Positions 34,735 to 46,099 are shown, numbered from the stretch's first letter. The stretch is DNA of 64,000 bases from Ctena decussata (GCA_963989385.1 OZ022509.1:78452667-78516666); one strand, 5' to 3'. Notes: a model not told the origin generated them from the letters alone. A program made the numbers and translations.

Positions 34735-35750
34735 CAAGTCAAGTCAAGTCAAGTCAGTTTATTCGCTCAATCCATACAATAATGGCAACATGAGGAACAG
34801 AAATTCACACACAATGTTTACAAGACTAGGTAAAGCATAGACATTCATATATAAGCAAATTAGATACAAACACAAACAACAAGAATACAAAAGCATTGAC
34901 TACCAGGTAAGTATTGCATATACGAAAAGTCTACTTTGGTTGATTTGATGTTTAACGTCCACGGCAAACAACTAAGGTCATGTCGGGACGGTCAGTTAAC
35001 CTAACAACACCATTCCTGGGCAGGCTTAGACCTCCTAAGCGGTTAACCAGTACTAAGTGCACATACTTTCGCCAGTAACTGACAACTGCCCTTCTTGAAT
35101 CAGCGGAAGGAGAAACGAAAGTATGTGGCCAGACCGGGATTCGAACCCAGGACCTCTGACTTACGAGTCAGGTGCCCTACCGATTGCGCTACCCGGTCCG
35201 GCAAAAGTCTACTCATATTTAAATTAGCAAACAGTTTATAACAAAGGAGAGTACCTATAAAGTTCTAAAAATAGCTTTTACAAAAAGACACAATTTTCTG
35301 AGAACGCCTATATTTTTACAGTTCATTAATATTCGTAATTTATAAGTATTTGGGCCTGAACAAAAATATGAAGAAAGATATTGTTTCCTTAAATTATGTA
35401 ACCGTCTACAGGAAAGAAGATAGTGATATTCGTCACCTAAATCATTATTACAGAGATGGCATTTTCTTATTTCTCTAGGAATTCTTTTCCAACGCCCTGT
35501 TTCAATGGGTAATTTGTGGTTTCGCGTTCTTATCATAAGCAAAAATTTTCTATATTTAGAAGCGACTTTTGAAAGATAATCTTCTTATCCAAATTCTGTT
35601 TTAAAAATTCTGTAAATATAACAAGATGTATTGTTTTGACAGTCATTTTCCCATTCGTTATATATAAATCTGAAAGTTTTCGTTTTGTAGCATTGATTAA
35701 CCAAGTTTTATTTAGAAAAGTTTGATTGAGCCAAAATCCACTAAAACCAC
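34735..35750 (-). pseudogene. LINE 3' remnant with (CAAGT)n tail, SINE nested
   Basis: On the minus strand, 35542-35255 encodes RNHKLPIETGRWKRIPREIR followed by CHLCNNDLGDEYHYLLSCRR. This is the C-terminal zinc-binding segment seen after the reverse transcriptase of many invertebrate LINEs (pattern RxxxLPIExGRW...C..C......DE.HY...C). Downstream, a family A SINE has inserted at 34936-35202. The element ends with four copies of a caagt unit at 34737-34757. No catalytic motifs remain, so it is a 5'-truncated dead copy. Confidence 0.75.
34936..35202 (-). repeat. tRNA-derived SINE, family A, inside a LINE
   Basis: On the minus strand the tRNA-like head (B box gggttcgaatccc, complement at 35137-35149) leads into the family A body (tcggtagggcacctgactcg; accgtcccgacatgacc). 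It is flanked by the 11-bp direct repeat aaaagtctact (34925-34935 and 35203-35213), a clean target-site duplication. Confidence 0.88.
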
Positions 35751-37589
35751 AATTAAACTCCGTTCATTAATTCTGAAACTGGGTTTTTCGCTGCTCATAC
35801 TTTTATAATCTAATCAATCCACGTAAGACTATGCATAGTGATAAAGCTCGACTTCCGCCGATTTCTCATTAAGGTCTCATGTATCTTAGCCTGGCGCCTG
35901 ATGCTGCAGTTATGTGCACGAAACAGCAAATTTCAAAAACCTGTCCGCAAACTAAGACCATTTGATGAAAATTGACAGCCTAAAGTCATACATATTCAGA
36001 TACATTCCACGTGGGTATCACGCTGGTCATTTGGGTAATAACTGTAGTACCCAGTCTGCCAACCTAGTCTCTAGACACACCCTACAGCTTCCCCCGCCGA
36101 CCCACCCCCTCTTCTTTTCAACAAACTAGTCCCTCGATTATTCTACCACTCCGACCTCTACCCTGCGGCACGAACATATATATATGCAAGAAGACCTTTA
36201 TGGAAGGAAGAAAAAAATAAATAAATAAATATTTGCAGGGATGTTTATAGGCCTGAAGTTCGCTTCTGAGTCGGATGATACAACTGTCCCGTTGTTTATA
36301 TGTAGATCTATACTACTTTTGATAGTTTCCTGAGAAAGTATGACACAAACAAATGCAAGTATTCAAAGTAAGGTAAAGAAGCTGTATCTGATTTTTAATC
36401 CTAAAACTGAAACATGTAGCTCACGTAGTTACTTGGTATTTTTCCATTAAAGACGATTTCCTTTACTGGCTCCCGTCGAGCTATTCAAGATAAACAGAAG
36501 CGGGAAGTGAACGGGACACCACTCTTGTACATTGTATTTTTACCAATTCAAGTTTATGAAATCGAAAGTATGACTATGACTATAATGACCCAAATAATTT
36601 TTAAAACATTTTTATATGAAACACAAAACATTTTAAAACATTTTTATATAAAACTCAAGGAAGTTGTACATAATTAAACCTGGAAAATAGCGGTCATTTA
36701 CAATGACGAACCTGTAGTGATAAGCTTGCAGCGATACCTCTCTACAAACTTTTTTCATACACATTTTACCATTGAAAGAGCAATGGGGCCTTTAAAAATT
36801 AGCCGAACTTTTTTTCTTATTCCTGTGATTTATGGATGGTAGCCTAATTGAGGGGAGGGGCTAAAAGTTGTGTGGGGGAGATTATTTCATTATTCTTTAG
36901 AGGGGGTGGGGGGGGGGGGTAAGAAGGAGGAATATACTGATTAAGGGGAGCTGTAATAAGTTTGAGAGATGCACGATTTGGTCCTTTTGTCCTTGTATTT
37001 CACTTTGCTTAACGCAACATTGGTAATAAATGTTTTGGAACTTAAGAACTTTATTACATACTTCGGAAAGCTGTAATATTTGCATTAAAATAACGCCAGT
37101 GAACATCATAACGTCGCACTGACGCTGATATGACGTCGTTAAGACGTTGTTTGCCGGTGACGATACGATGTTGAAACGCTGAAAACCTTGTCCAGTGTGA
37201 ATTTATGCGGTGTAATCAATTTCAAATTGAGAACAAATTATCTGGATGACAAGCTTGTTGTCACGCTGACTGATTTCGCGCGCGCAGAGCATGTGTTAGA
37301 ATACTAACCCCACCCGTACACGAAACTATTTATAGCCACCACTTTATATGGTATTAAAAGGCGTTTCCAACCTGTCCGATGGACTTAGTCTCGGGTTGAA
37401 AATCTGTCTTTTGCAGTTTTGTGCAGGTTAGCCCAGCATCCTACGAAGGACAGAGTCATAGGACACATTGATGAGAAATCGGCGGAAGTCGAGTTTTATC
37501 ACTATGCACAGTCTTACCTGGATTGATTAGATTATAAAAGTATGAGCAGCGAAAAACCCAGTTTCAGAATTAATGAATGGAGTTTAATT
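35751..37589. mobile_element. Foldback-like segment with 119-bp arms
   Basis: Arms 35751-35869 and 37471-37589 are inverted copies of each other with few mismatches. They share tctgaaactgggtttttcgc, ataatctaatcaatcc and cttccgccgatttctcat in order. The 1.6 kb between them has no recognised protein. It includes a 12-G run near 36908 and a repeat (36515-36810) that recurs at 47050-47345. It may be a foldback or TIR element, or a later inverted duplication. Confidence 0.55.
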
Positions 37590-37599
37590 AAAATATTTC

Positions 37600-38335
37600 G
37601 AACATTTTCAAACCACGGATGCAAAATGTAACTTCTGATTGCATTTTTTAAAAGAAGCTGCCGTCCATGCTTGTTAGTTTTGCAAAAGCTTATTGATGAT
37701 GATAGGTGTAAATGCCAAGCAGAATTTTGCTTCTGAGCTCAATAAATTGGTCAGAGGTCAAATGTATGCAAAAAGTCTTATTTGGCATTTACAGATGTAG
37801 CGGGGTAGGCAAAAAAGGCAAAATAGTTCAAGCACCATCTTTTGCACACAAAAAACAACAACTTGTTTTGGTGATCTAAAAATAATGTTGGCTATCAAAA
37901 ATTGCACCATTTTCAAGATGGCAGACATCTTTTAAAATGGCGGTAAATGTCGTAAAATTTGCTAAGATGCGAAAGTGCCGTCACTCCTTTAGTCTTTGAA
38001 CTACCAATAAATCCACTTCAACGGCTTGAACAATTATTTTCAAAACTAATTTTTGTTAAAGCATATTTGTGAAAAAGCTATAATCTGACAGTATTTTGCC
38101 TTCTGATCGCTGCGTTTTGGCAGTTACTATTATACGTTGCCGCACCATTCTTTTGGATTTTGTCTGCTACATGTATATTGATAGCTTCTTACCCAAACAA
38201 ATATTGAAATAGATACAAAGCTTATCATTGCAGAAAATGTGCTTTATGAATCTCAACTGAAAAACTTGGAAGGTTCAGGGGGAAGAGAATTAATGCTACT
38301 TACGTTACCGGGTGTTTTATAAGACAAAATGGGCT
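37600..38335. other. Gene-free stretch
   Basis: No exon, RNA gene or repeat was recognised on either strand. Confidence 0.4.
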
Positions 38336-38341
38336 GAATAC

Positions 38342-39032
38342 TTTCTATTCTATTCTATTCTATTCTATCCCATAACGGGGCACCACAGATGACATCGAAA
38401 CGATCCCTTCCACCTTGTCCTGTTTTCAGCTGCCCTAGTTTAGCTGCCACAGTCCATTCCTGTCCACCCTTTAATATTGTCTTCCTACCTCTTCTTCTGT
38501 CTACCTCCTGTTTTCCCTTTCACTGTGCCCTGTAGAATTGTCTTTGTTGAACCAGAAGACTTGAGACATGGCCAAACCACATTAGTTTCCGTTTCTTGAC
38601 CAGCGTCTGGAGTTCATCATACTCTGCAATGACTGCTTGGATCTTTCTGCGAACCTCCTCATCGGTTATATGGTCCTTGTACGAATTGTTCAGTAATCTT
38701 CATTGGCATCTGGTCTCAAAGGCCTGCGTTTATTTTCTCTAACTCTGCTGTCAAGGTCCACGATTCACAAGCATACAGACATATGGAAATGACAAGGGAG
38801 CGCATAAGTTTCACCTTTGATCCAATAGGTATGTTGTTATCTTTACAAACTGGCTTCAACTTTGTGAGAGCTGAAGTAGCTTGTGCAATCCTTGAGAGAA
38901 CCTTGTGACATTTGAAGCTTGTGACAGTACCAAACTTCTGTCCTTTCACGTAGATCTTTCTCTAGATGCCATTGGTGCTATTTGGCATCAGTTTGGTCTT
39001 CTCACCACTGATCTTCACCTCCACTGATCATG
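38342..39032 (-). pseudogene. RTE-type LINE, 5'-truncated second copy
   Basis: Minus-strand 3' end of the same family as 4203-7295. The (ATAGA)n tail at 38342-38369, the RRWFGHV-region DNA and the ARSLVISICLYACESWTLTAE region (note the preserved W that is a stop in the first copy) line up in order. It lacks the endonuclease, and the frame is broken. It ends abruptly near 39032, in the reverse transcriptase region, as expected of incomplete reverse transcription. Confidence 0.82.
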
Positions 39033-39034
39033 GT

Positions 39035-40210
39035 ACTTTATGCCTTTGTATCGGAAAATGCCTAAACAAAGGATTTCTTAGAAGCTTTTCAAGGTCAAAG
39101 GTATAATATTTGAATACTTTACAGCAATTAACACCAGTAAAAGAAAGTGCCATAGCTTTACATAATCAAATTCATACAACTGTATCAGAATATACACAAC
39201 AGTGTTCTGTTCTATACGTAACCGAGTGTATGTTACCTTAATTTCTAAACATGAATATTTGCATAACAGAATGTATTAGGAGCAAACACTATTGTGGTAT
39301 TTCCACAGTCTCGTGTGGTATCATATAAACACAGATATTCAGTCGATTGAGCTGATACCACACTCTGCCGAGTGGCTTTTTGATAAATCCAGGTAGTAGT
39401 TACAAAAGAGACCTTACAATATATAAGCTTGCGCCACAGTATTGAAAGAGGCCTTTTGTGCCCAAAATGCTAAGTTATTTTATTTATGTTTTTGTAGTAG
39501 CCTGAGCTGGAGAAGAATGCATGAAAAGGCAGACTTGGAAGAAGAGAAATTGTTGCAAATCATCTGTGGTGACGTCATGACCTGTATGGCCTATTAAAAA
39601 TAGGTTGTATGGTATGTGTAGTGTATGGAAGAGTATTTGACTTTGATGAGATAATTTATGGATGGGTTCTATTGAGCAATCGATGCATGCATGCTAGTAC
39701 AGGGGCTATCTCAGACATACATTCCCTTACTAACCGGCAATGTTTCCCCGTTCCTGTGTTCTCCGCAGAAACCACAGAACAGTTTAAAGCGCACAGTATC
39801 AGAAAAAAAATGTTTAAATTTGGCTCTTAATTGCTACTTGTAAAGAGTTTTAGCAATTCTTTTTCTGTCTCGTTACTCTAAATTTTGACTTGCTAGTTTA
39901 GTTCTTATCACTTTTTGTTTCATATTATTCTAGTCTGTCTATAACCCCTAAAGGGCGGGTATTACCCTGCTCGGCGGAGCTCTGGAAAGGTGCACCTATG
40001 AAGGCAAAATCTACACAACAAGACGATAACATGCGGTCTTTATCTATCCGTTGCAAGACAATGAGATGCGGTTTTTATCTATCCGTTGTGATTATCCCAA
40101 TACCGGATATTGCATATGTTTGTTCTAAACACAGAAATTTCAATAAATAATTTCATTTTCTCCCCACAAAGGAAAGGAAACCCGACATAGAGAGTTAGAT
40201 CTTTAGAAAT
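39035..40210. other. Upstream flank of the archease gene
   Basis: No other exon was seen. It should include the archease promoter and 5' untranslated region. A 35-bp tandem pair lies at 40031-40088 and a GC-rich gggcgggt word at about 39953. Confidence 0.4.
40031..40088. promoter_or_regulatory. 35-bp tandem pair upstream of archease
   Basis: The word atgcggtctttatctatccg recurs with one change (atgcggtttttatctatccg) 35 bases later, 120-180 bases before the archease start codon. It could be part of the promoter or the 5' untranslated region; function is unknown. Confidence 0.25.
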
Positions 40211-40277
40211 ATGGCTGACGGTGACTCCAGCTGCCAGTCGACTTCAAAATTTGATCTTCCAGAAGAAAAGTTTGAGT
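40211..40277 (+). CDS. ZBTB8OS: Archease, exon 1
   Basis: First coding exon of archease, the small protein that helps guanylylate and activate RtcB in the tRNA-splicing ligase complex (tRNA exon ligation and XBP1 splicing). It starts at an ATG in a fair context (aaatATGG) and encodes MADGDSSCQS...LPEEKFE, 22 residues. It then gives one base to a tyrosine codon at donor gtaagg (40278). The exon 2 bases complete FEYLDHTADVQ, matching the conserved KYEYLDHTADVQ of animal archeases, which supports a 9.2-kb first intron. Seven exons (40211-40277, 49527-49551, 51962-51972, 54113-54144, 55178-55259, 61777-61859, 62942-62994) give about 117 residues. The animal protein is about 165-170, so the C terminus lies beyond 64000. 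The variable N terminus makes this exon less certain than the others. Confidence 0.78.
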
Positions 40278-40428
40278 GTAAGGTTACATTGTCATATATT
40301 TCCGCGGCTTTTGTTTTGTTAGATAGACATACATACATGTGATGAACTCCCGATGACCATGTGGGAGATTTGGATTTCATTTCAGGGAGATTGAGTTCTC
40401 CATCAGGGAGACTTTTTGAAGGCAACTT

Positions 40429-41106
40429 CAGGGCTCGAAATTTACACTCGTCCGCTCGTATTTACGAGTAGCTGATCCGTAAGGACGAGTGGAAATTGTC
40501 ACTGACTTGCCCTGCCGGACGAGTAGGTTTTTCCTCCATGAAAATTGTCTAATCATGCCGTTCAGGAAAAGCACTTTACAAATCGATCAAATTACAGCAA
40601 ACAAATATTGACTGTAACGCAAAAAGCATGAAATCCCGCATCGTGTAATCTAAAAATGAAAACAGAAATGGCAAACTGTAAATAAACAGTGCGCCTGCGC
40701 ATATCCAACATCGACCCGATGAGGATTCGCACCAACGCGGTTTCGCCTAAGTTGTTTGCGCTCTATAACTGCACGATTACAAATGCATAATCTTACTCAA
40801 ATAGTTGTATAGGACATTATTTTCACGTCCTCTCTTGAATAAAGCAGAAAAAAATCTACTTTGCTGCAGAAATCTTTATCAACGAAACCTCTTTGGCAAA
40901 ACCTGAATTGGGACGAAACCATATACCTACGGAAAGTACCGGAAATAACCGAGTGAAAATGAAACTGAAAGTAGAATACATTCGAGGGAAAAATGAGTGA
41001 TATCAGACAGTTTTTAAGGACGAGTAGATTTTTGAAAGGACGAGTAAAAAATTGAAAGCACTTGCCCTGCAGGACAAGTATGTTCACAAAAAAATTTCGA
41101 GCCCTG
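40429..41106. mobile_element. hAT-like TIR element, CAGGGCTCGAAATTT ends, AACTT duplication
   Basis: The left end cagggctcgaaattta and the right end aatttcgagccctg are inverted repeats. The five bases aactt lie on both sides (40424-40428 and 41107-41111). Subterminal gacgagta words occur near both ends. It encodes no transposase. CAGGG ends with 5-bp duplications suggest the hAT group that makes 5-bp duplications; this is from memory of the class. Confidence 0.7.
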
Positions 41107-41217
41107 AACTTTGATGCGTTGTTTCACGTACTTTACTCTATTTTTTTCTTATTTTAAAACAGAACATGAAATAAAGCATAGGTTGTTTAGTTTACTTTTG
41201 AGTTACTCCCCCCAGCA

Positions 41218-41247
41218 ACTCCCCCCCCCCAAAAAAAAAAAAAAAAA
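41218..41247. repeat. C10-A17 homopolymer junction
   Basis: A run of ten C is followed directly by about 17 A. It is probably unstable and may be misassembled in length. No function is implied. Confidence 0.8.
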
Positions 41248-41872
41248 TCAATAAAAACAAAACCTCTTTCTTTATTATAATTATTCATTTATTATTATAT
41301 TACTGTTATTGGTATCTGTCTGGCACAGAATCTAGCTTTTGCAAAAGGGTATACTTGAGATTTCATACAGATTTGCCTCCCTTGAAATTTCTATTTTCAG
41401 TTTATCTACTATCTTCTTTCATAAACAAATAAGTTTTGTTTAAAGGTATTCAGAGCTGTAAAAACTGATAAAAATGTATATAACAATGTTCAAATTCTGT
41501 TTTTGGCACAAACTATACCCATGCACAAGACAGAAATATCAAAACTTTCATGCGTCACTTTTACACCATTAATGATCAAAGTTATCCGCCATATATAAGA
41601 ATCTAGATATAATTGGCACTTCGGGTAAAAAATACCTTACGGAGTGAGCGACAAGTTAAGACACCGATCAGCCTGTACCTCTGTGCAGTCTAAACAGAGT
41701 TTTGCATCTATTGTCTATGCGTCTAAGGGAATCTAAGCAGTGAATACAAGTCTCCGACTGTACTGCGCATGTTTATTTTGTGTAGTTGTGAAACGGGGCT
41801 ATCGGCTTCTTTTCACGTGACATATCTTAACACATTTGTGGGTAAATACTGCTATGTGTTTTCACGGGAAGC

Positions 41873-42190
41873 GCGGTGGCTCAGTGGTTGTGCACTTGAC
41901 TCTGAAGCCAGAGGTCGTGGGTTCGAATCCCGCCCGAGGCGAAATCTTCCTATGTCGGAACGCGTTTTTCTAGCATCATTTGCAGGGATGATGCTAACAA
42001 GTGTGCCGTCCTTCAGATCAGGACGTTAACTGGAGGCCCCCTGTGCAGGGAGAGTCATCCCCTGTGCAGGTTAAAGATCCCTACTATAGCTACATGGCTA
42101 TATGTAGGCTTTCATCCTGCAACACCGTAGTGTACAAAAGTACACCGTCTGTGTCCCCTTCGGGGGTTAAGGCGTAAATGGAAGAAAGAA
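41873..42190 (+). repeat. tRNA-derived SINE, family B
   Basis: The tRNA-like head at 41873-41942 has an A box in gcggtggctcagtggttg and the B box gggttcgaatccc. A body of about 230 bp follows (gcagggatgatgc, cctgtgcaggttaaagatcc) and ends in an A/G-rich tail (gaaagaagaaagaaaagaaa). It differs from family A and C bodies. Confidence 0.75.
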
Positions 42191-42852
42191 GAAAGAAAAG
42201 AAAGGGTCAGTGAGTTTATTAGTGACCTGAATAATGGGATTAATGTCAACAGAGATGATATGTTTGTTTATTGGACAGTCAAAAACAATATTTGATGCTG
42301 TGAATACACATGTGGATATCTCCTTACTGGCAGGGAAAAAGGGCATGGCGTTGGAGAAGGGGTATCAGAAAAAAAAATTGAAGGGAAAACTCAGCATCCG
42401 GGAGGTCATGAAGACTTTCCGGGAGCGCGGCAGATGGGCTTCATTTCCGGGAGACTCCCTGATGATCCGGGAGACATCACATGTATGGACATAGAAGATT
42501 TTTAGTCAAGCCGCAAGATGGCTTAACTACATATTAATATGAGTCCAAGTTTTTTATGTGATGCGTTTGGTGTTTTAATTGCTTACTGATGAATAAAGAA
42601 TCGATTATACGAGAAAGAAAACTTAAAACCTGCCTGTTAACTGTCACACGTAGATTACAATTATTAATTACAACGTGGAACTACATCTAGCTGCGCAATT
42701 AACAAAGGAAATGAGTACTTTGGATTCGGTCAGTAGAAATACCGGAACGAGAATGGAGAATAGATAAGGCGTATAACCCGCATCCCCGTACCCGTATTGG
42801 AATTTTATGAATGGCTGAACATGTATGTAGCAGCAAAATAATTAATGTCAAA

Positions 42853-43194
42853 CAGGGTTTTCCCGGACTCAAGATTGAGAGTCTCAGACCCCCAAAATGG
42901 TGTCTGGGACTCCCAGAAAAAAAATCTGTGCATCCACTAGGACTCTCAAAATAAAATCCAAGTCCCAATTCAAAGTGATGAATTCTTATAAAAATCAAAT
43001 TATTCTTGGCACAATACAAAGTAATAGTTTTCAAAATAAAGTATTTATGAGATTCTATTTATAGTGATTTTTGATTTAGACATTTTATGACATGTTTCAA
43101 AGTACTGGACCCTTTACTTTTGGCATTGGACTCTTAAAAATTTGGTATGTGGGTCCCAAAAACTCCTTAAATACAAGGCTGAGGGAAAACCTTG
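42853..43194. mobile_element. 342-bp TIR element, GTCAAA duplication
   Basis: The left end cagggttttcccggactc and the right end gctgagggaaaaccttg are inverted repeats. The six bases gtcaaa flank both sides (42847-42852 and 43195-43200). It is internally AT-rich and non-coding. It is a non-autonomous DNA transposon, with duplication length between the classic hAT 8 bp and 5 bp. Confidence 0.6.
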
Positions 43195-43438
43195 GTCAAA
43201 GTATTGAAATAGTTACATACAGGATTAATGAGTTAAAACCCACTAAGAAAGTTCGTAAGTCTGGTCTAGTTGAGATTATGAACACAAGAAATCGAATTCA
43301 AAGTAGGTAAAATGTGTAAACCACACCAGCGATAGAACACCCGCGTTGAGAGTTAAAATCCTTGAAAAGCCCTCTTAACGGTAAAATATACGTCTAAAGA
43401 TGAGTACACACACTGTCAAATCACACTAAGACTATAAC

Positions 43439-43589
43439 AATCCATCATGAGTGTCCATGTAGGATAGGGAAATCTCACCCTCGGGGTCGGAATTTCAACC
43501 AGGGACTCAGCAAGCCTCGTCCCTGGTTGAAATTCCGACCCCGAGGGTGAGATTTACCTATCCTACATGGACTGGCTCATGATGGATTA
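43439..43589. mobile_element. 151-bp palindromic MITE
   Basis: The arms aatccatcatgagtgtccatg and the complementary catggactggctcatgatgg enclose an almost perfect inner stem. That stem reads atctcaccctcggggtcgg / ccgaccccgagggtgagat, around a short loop near 43515. Confidence 0.75.
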
Positions 43590-43599
43590 TTTTTCTCCC

Positions 43600-44365
43600 A
43601 CTGTTAGCGGATTTTAAACCTAAAGTCGGATTAGACTTCAGAACAGGAAATTTCTAACTTTTTAACCAATGATCTGAAGTAAATTTTGACCAGCCCAGTG
43701 TGTTTATCGGGCCCTAAATGGGTGTAAACACAGTTTGTACCTCAAAATTAGATGGAAAACATGATATGTTGACTATTTTATCTTCTAGAGGGCAAAAAAC
43801 AAAATGCAACTTAGCCTCTCACGTCACGCGCGTCAAGTTTGCTAGCGACGTTTTTAACCAGTTTTAGTGACGTCATTAAAATTGAGTGACGTCACAAACC
43901 CATGATCTGCTATCAAACGTCACCCGACATGCTTGTGTGGCCATTTTGTTCATTTAAAATTAAAATATTAGTCAAAAAATGAAAAACGCCCCTATTCTTA
44001 TAGCTCCTTTTGAGAAACAAGTGCTTGTGTTGTACCGGTAATCTGATTTGATCAGGGTATCATACCCCGCCCTTTACGGGGAAGTTTTATAATATCATTA
44101 CCCTTTCCTCTGTACGCAATGTTCAAAAAGTGTTTAGGCGATCATTTTCTGTTGTACGTCAACTGATGAAATTTTCGTATGGAACTCAAACAAAAAGGTC
44201 AAATTCCTGTGTCCTGATCAAATACTTAAAACATATTAGGCATATTCCGTGCCACCTAGGTGCACAGGGAAATTCCTGGAAATCCTGCCTGTTTGTCTAA
44301 AGACAGAGTGGTACTAAAAAAGACTGATTAACGTCCACTATCTAATAAGGTAACCGCTGTCAGGC
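43600..44365. other. Gene-free part of archease intron 1
   Basis: No exon was recognised. Several TGACGTC/ACGTCA words occur at 43820-43925. I see nothing else that I can classify. Confidence 0.4.
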
Positions 44366-44612
44366 CATGTAGCGCAGTCAGTAGGGCGTCTGACATAATC
44401 CAGAGGCCCTGGGTTCGATATCTGGTGCGGCCACTTACTTTCATTTTTCCTTCCGCTGATTCAAGAAGGACAGTTGTTGAAAGTAAGTGCACTCAGTAGT
44501 GGTTAACCGCTTAGGAGGTCTAAGCCTGCCCAGGAATAGTGTAGTAAGATTAACTGACCGTCCCGACATGACCATAGCTGTTGACCGTGGACATTAAAAA
44601 ACAACACAACAA
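44366..44612 (+). repeat. tRNA-derived SINE, family A
   Basis: The head reads gtagcgcagtcagtagggcg with a B box gggttcgatatc. The body has ccgcttaggaggtctaagcc and accgtcccgacatgacc, and the tail is aaaaaacaacacaac. Diverged B box; dead copy. Confidence 0.8.
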
Positions 44613-44944
44613 CAGGTAACTGCTATGTGCCTCTAGCGCCCGATTACCCTAAAATTCTAGTCAGTCACTGAATACCGTATTCAGATTGTCTGTGTATGTG
44701 AACTTGATCGTGTGTGTATGTTCGTCCCTAATCTTGTTAAACTCAGGGTTAGGTTTTTTTTTGTAAGAGACAGATAATAAATTGCCTATTACAGTAGCAA
44801 CTTGATACTTTGCATGTTAAGTATATCAGCAATGTACAATTACTGATATTACCAGGTTATTTTGACCCATATTTCATGGTTCACTGACTTCGACCTTTTG
44901 CTACTTTAATAAAGTAAACATATTTGTAACTTCATTTAGTATTG

Positions 44945-45653
44945 GGATTTTTTGGCTACGACCACTGGCTTCTTCACGCGATGTACGCTGAAAACATCAA
45001 ACTTCTTATTCTTGCAAATACACCACTTTTCAGACCCTTCCTGTACCGTTTTTTGTTTTTTTTCTTTTTGGTTATGTATTGTGAGATGTGTCAAATATAC
45101 GTCGAAGGATAGTAGCTACGTGATCGGCCGTTGCATTTGACAGCCACCGCCGTGGCTTAGCGCTGGTCGAGCGTTGTGTGGACCAGTCGCGTTGCGACTG
45201 ATATCGTATTAGGTTATCGTTCGTTAGTGAGAGGCTATATAGTTGCTCTAAAAGGCCTATCGATAGAGGGTCAGTGGTAAATGTGAGTATTGTGGGGGTG
45301 AATTTCATTTTTCTGGCGTTTGTCGATGTATGGACTATGTTTGGCCGTGTGCAAAGTAAGTGAACTCCGAAGGGGTTCACGTGAGCTTTGCTTGCGGCCC
45401 AGTATGGTTTGTACATCGATAGGCGCCGGAGAGGTTAGGTTCACTGCTAATACTTACATTCTATCTAATCAATGTTTTATTTGACCTCAAATTTGTGTTA
45501 AGGGATCAGAAAAAAAAACAAAAAAAAACAAAACAATAAAAACATTTATACGCAGCTTTTCATTAATGTAAATATTTATAAATAATGTATATAGAATAAC
45601 ACGATATGTAAAAAATATGGTGTCGTGTAGGAGAGGAGGAGCCGACAAAAAAA
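44945..45653 (+). mobile_element. Retroposed insert with 17-bp target duplication
   Basis: The 17-bp word aacttcatttagtattg occurs at 44928-44944 and again at 45654-45670. The segment between ends in a run of As just before the second copy. A long direct repeat plus an A-tail is the mark of target-primed insertion by a LINE machinery. The inserted 709 bp contain a GC-richer block (45080-45440) with no protein I recognise. It could be the 3' end of a LINE or a retrocopied transcript. Confidence 0.72.
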
Positions 45654-46099
45654 AACTTCATTTAGTATTGTATAATAGTTTCTAGGATTTGGCTAAAATT
45701 TTGGCCATAAAATCCCCTTAAATAGACCAAAATAAATGATAATAAAACACAAAAAAAGACGCTAGGTATTTATCTCTAATTTAACAAGTATTAGCTTTAT
45801 GAAAACTAACGACTTATTAAACTATTAAACTTCGGGTCATCTCACAAACAGCCCAAGCAGTGCAATGTTTTACATTGCTGATACATAAATATCGTTCCAG
45901 AGATGGACTGTCACAATGTGGCTTGACTTCTCTGACAACATTTCGTCAGAACCAGCTTGTTTTTTGCCTGAAAGCTATGAACATCTGAGAAAGAAATGCA
46001 GAATAGATATATTCCAAATAACTAGATCTAATGAATGAATGTTGAGAGGCATTTTTCATGTCACTCAGCCAGAAAGAGGATAACGCACTATGTTTACTT

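Larger units (their letters stand above)
40332..42487. mobile_element. Possible 2.1-kb TIR element in archease intron 1
   Basis: The ends catacatgtgatg (40332-40344) and catcacatgtatg (42475-42487) are a perfect 13-bp inverted pair. Next to them are related inward blocks rich in gggag / ctccc (40345-40400 and 42390-42470). No transposase was recognised inside. The hAT-like element at 40429-41106 and the SINE at 41873-42190 sit within it, so it would be an old, nested carrier. Confidence 0.4.

Noticed and set aside
41873..41942. tRNA gene
   Set aside because: A good B box, but it runs directly into the family B SINE body, so it is a SINE head.
45072..45416. Minus-strand frame of 114 residues as a gene
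   Set aside because: It has no recognised motif and lies in a retroposed insert; the insert runs on the plus strand by its A-tail.
45080..45440. Solo LTR
   Set aside because: There are no TG...CA ends with 4-6-bp flanks. The 17-bp direct repeat and A-tail fit target-primed retroposition better.
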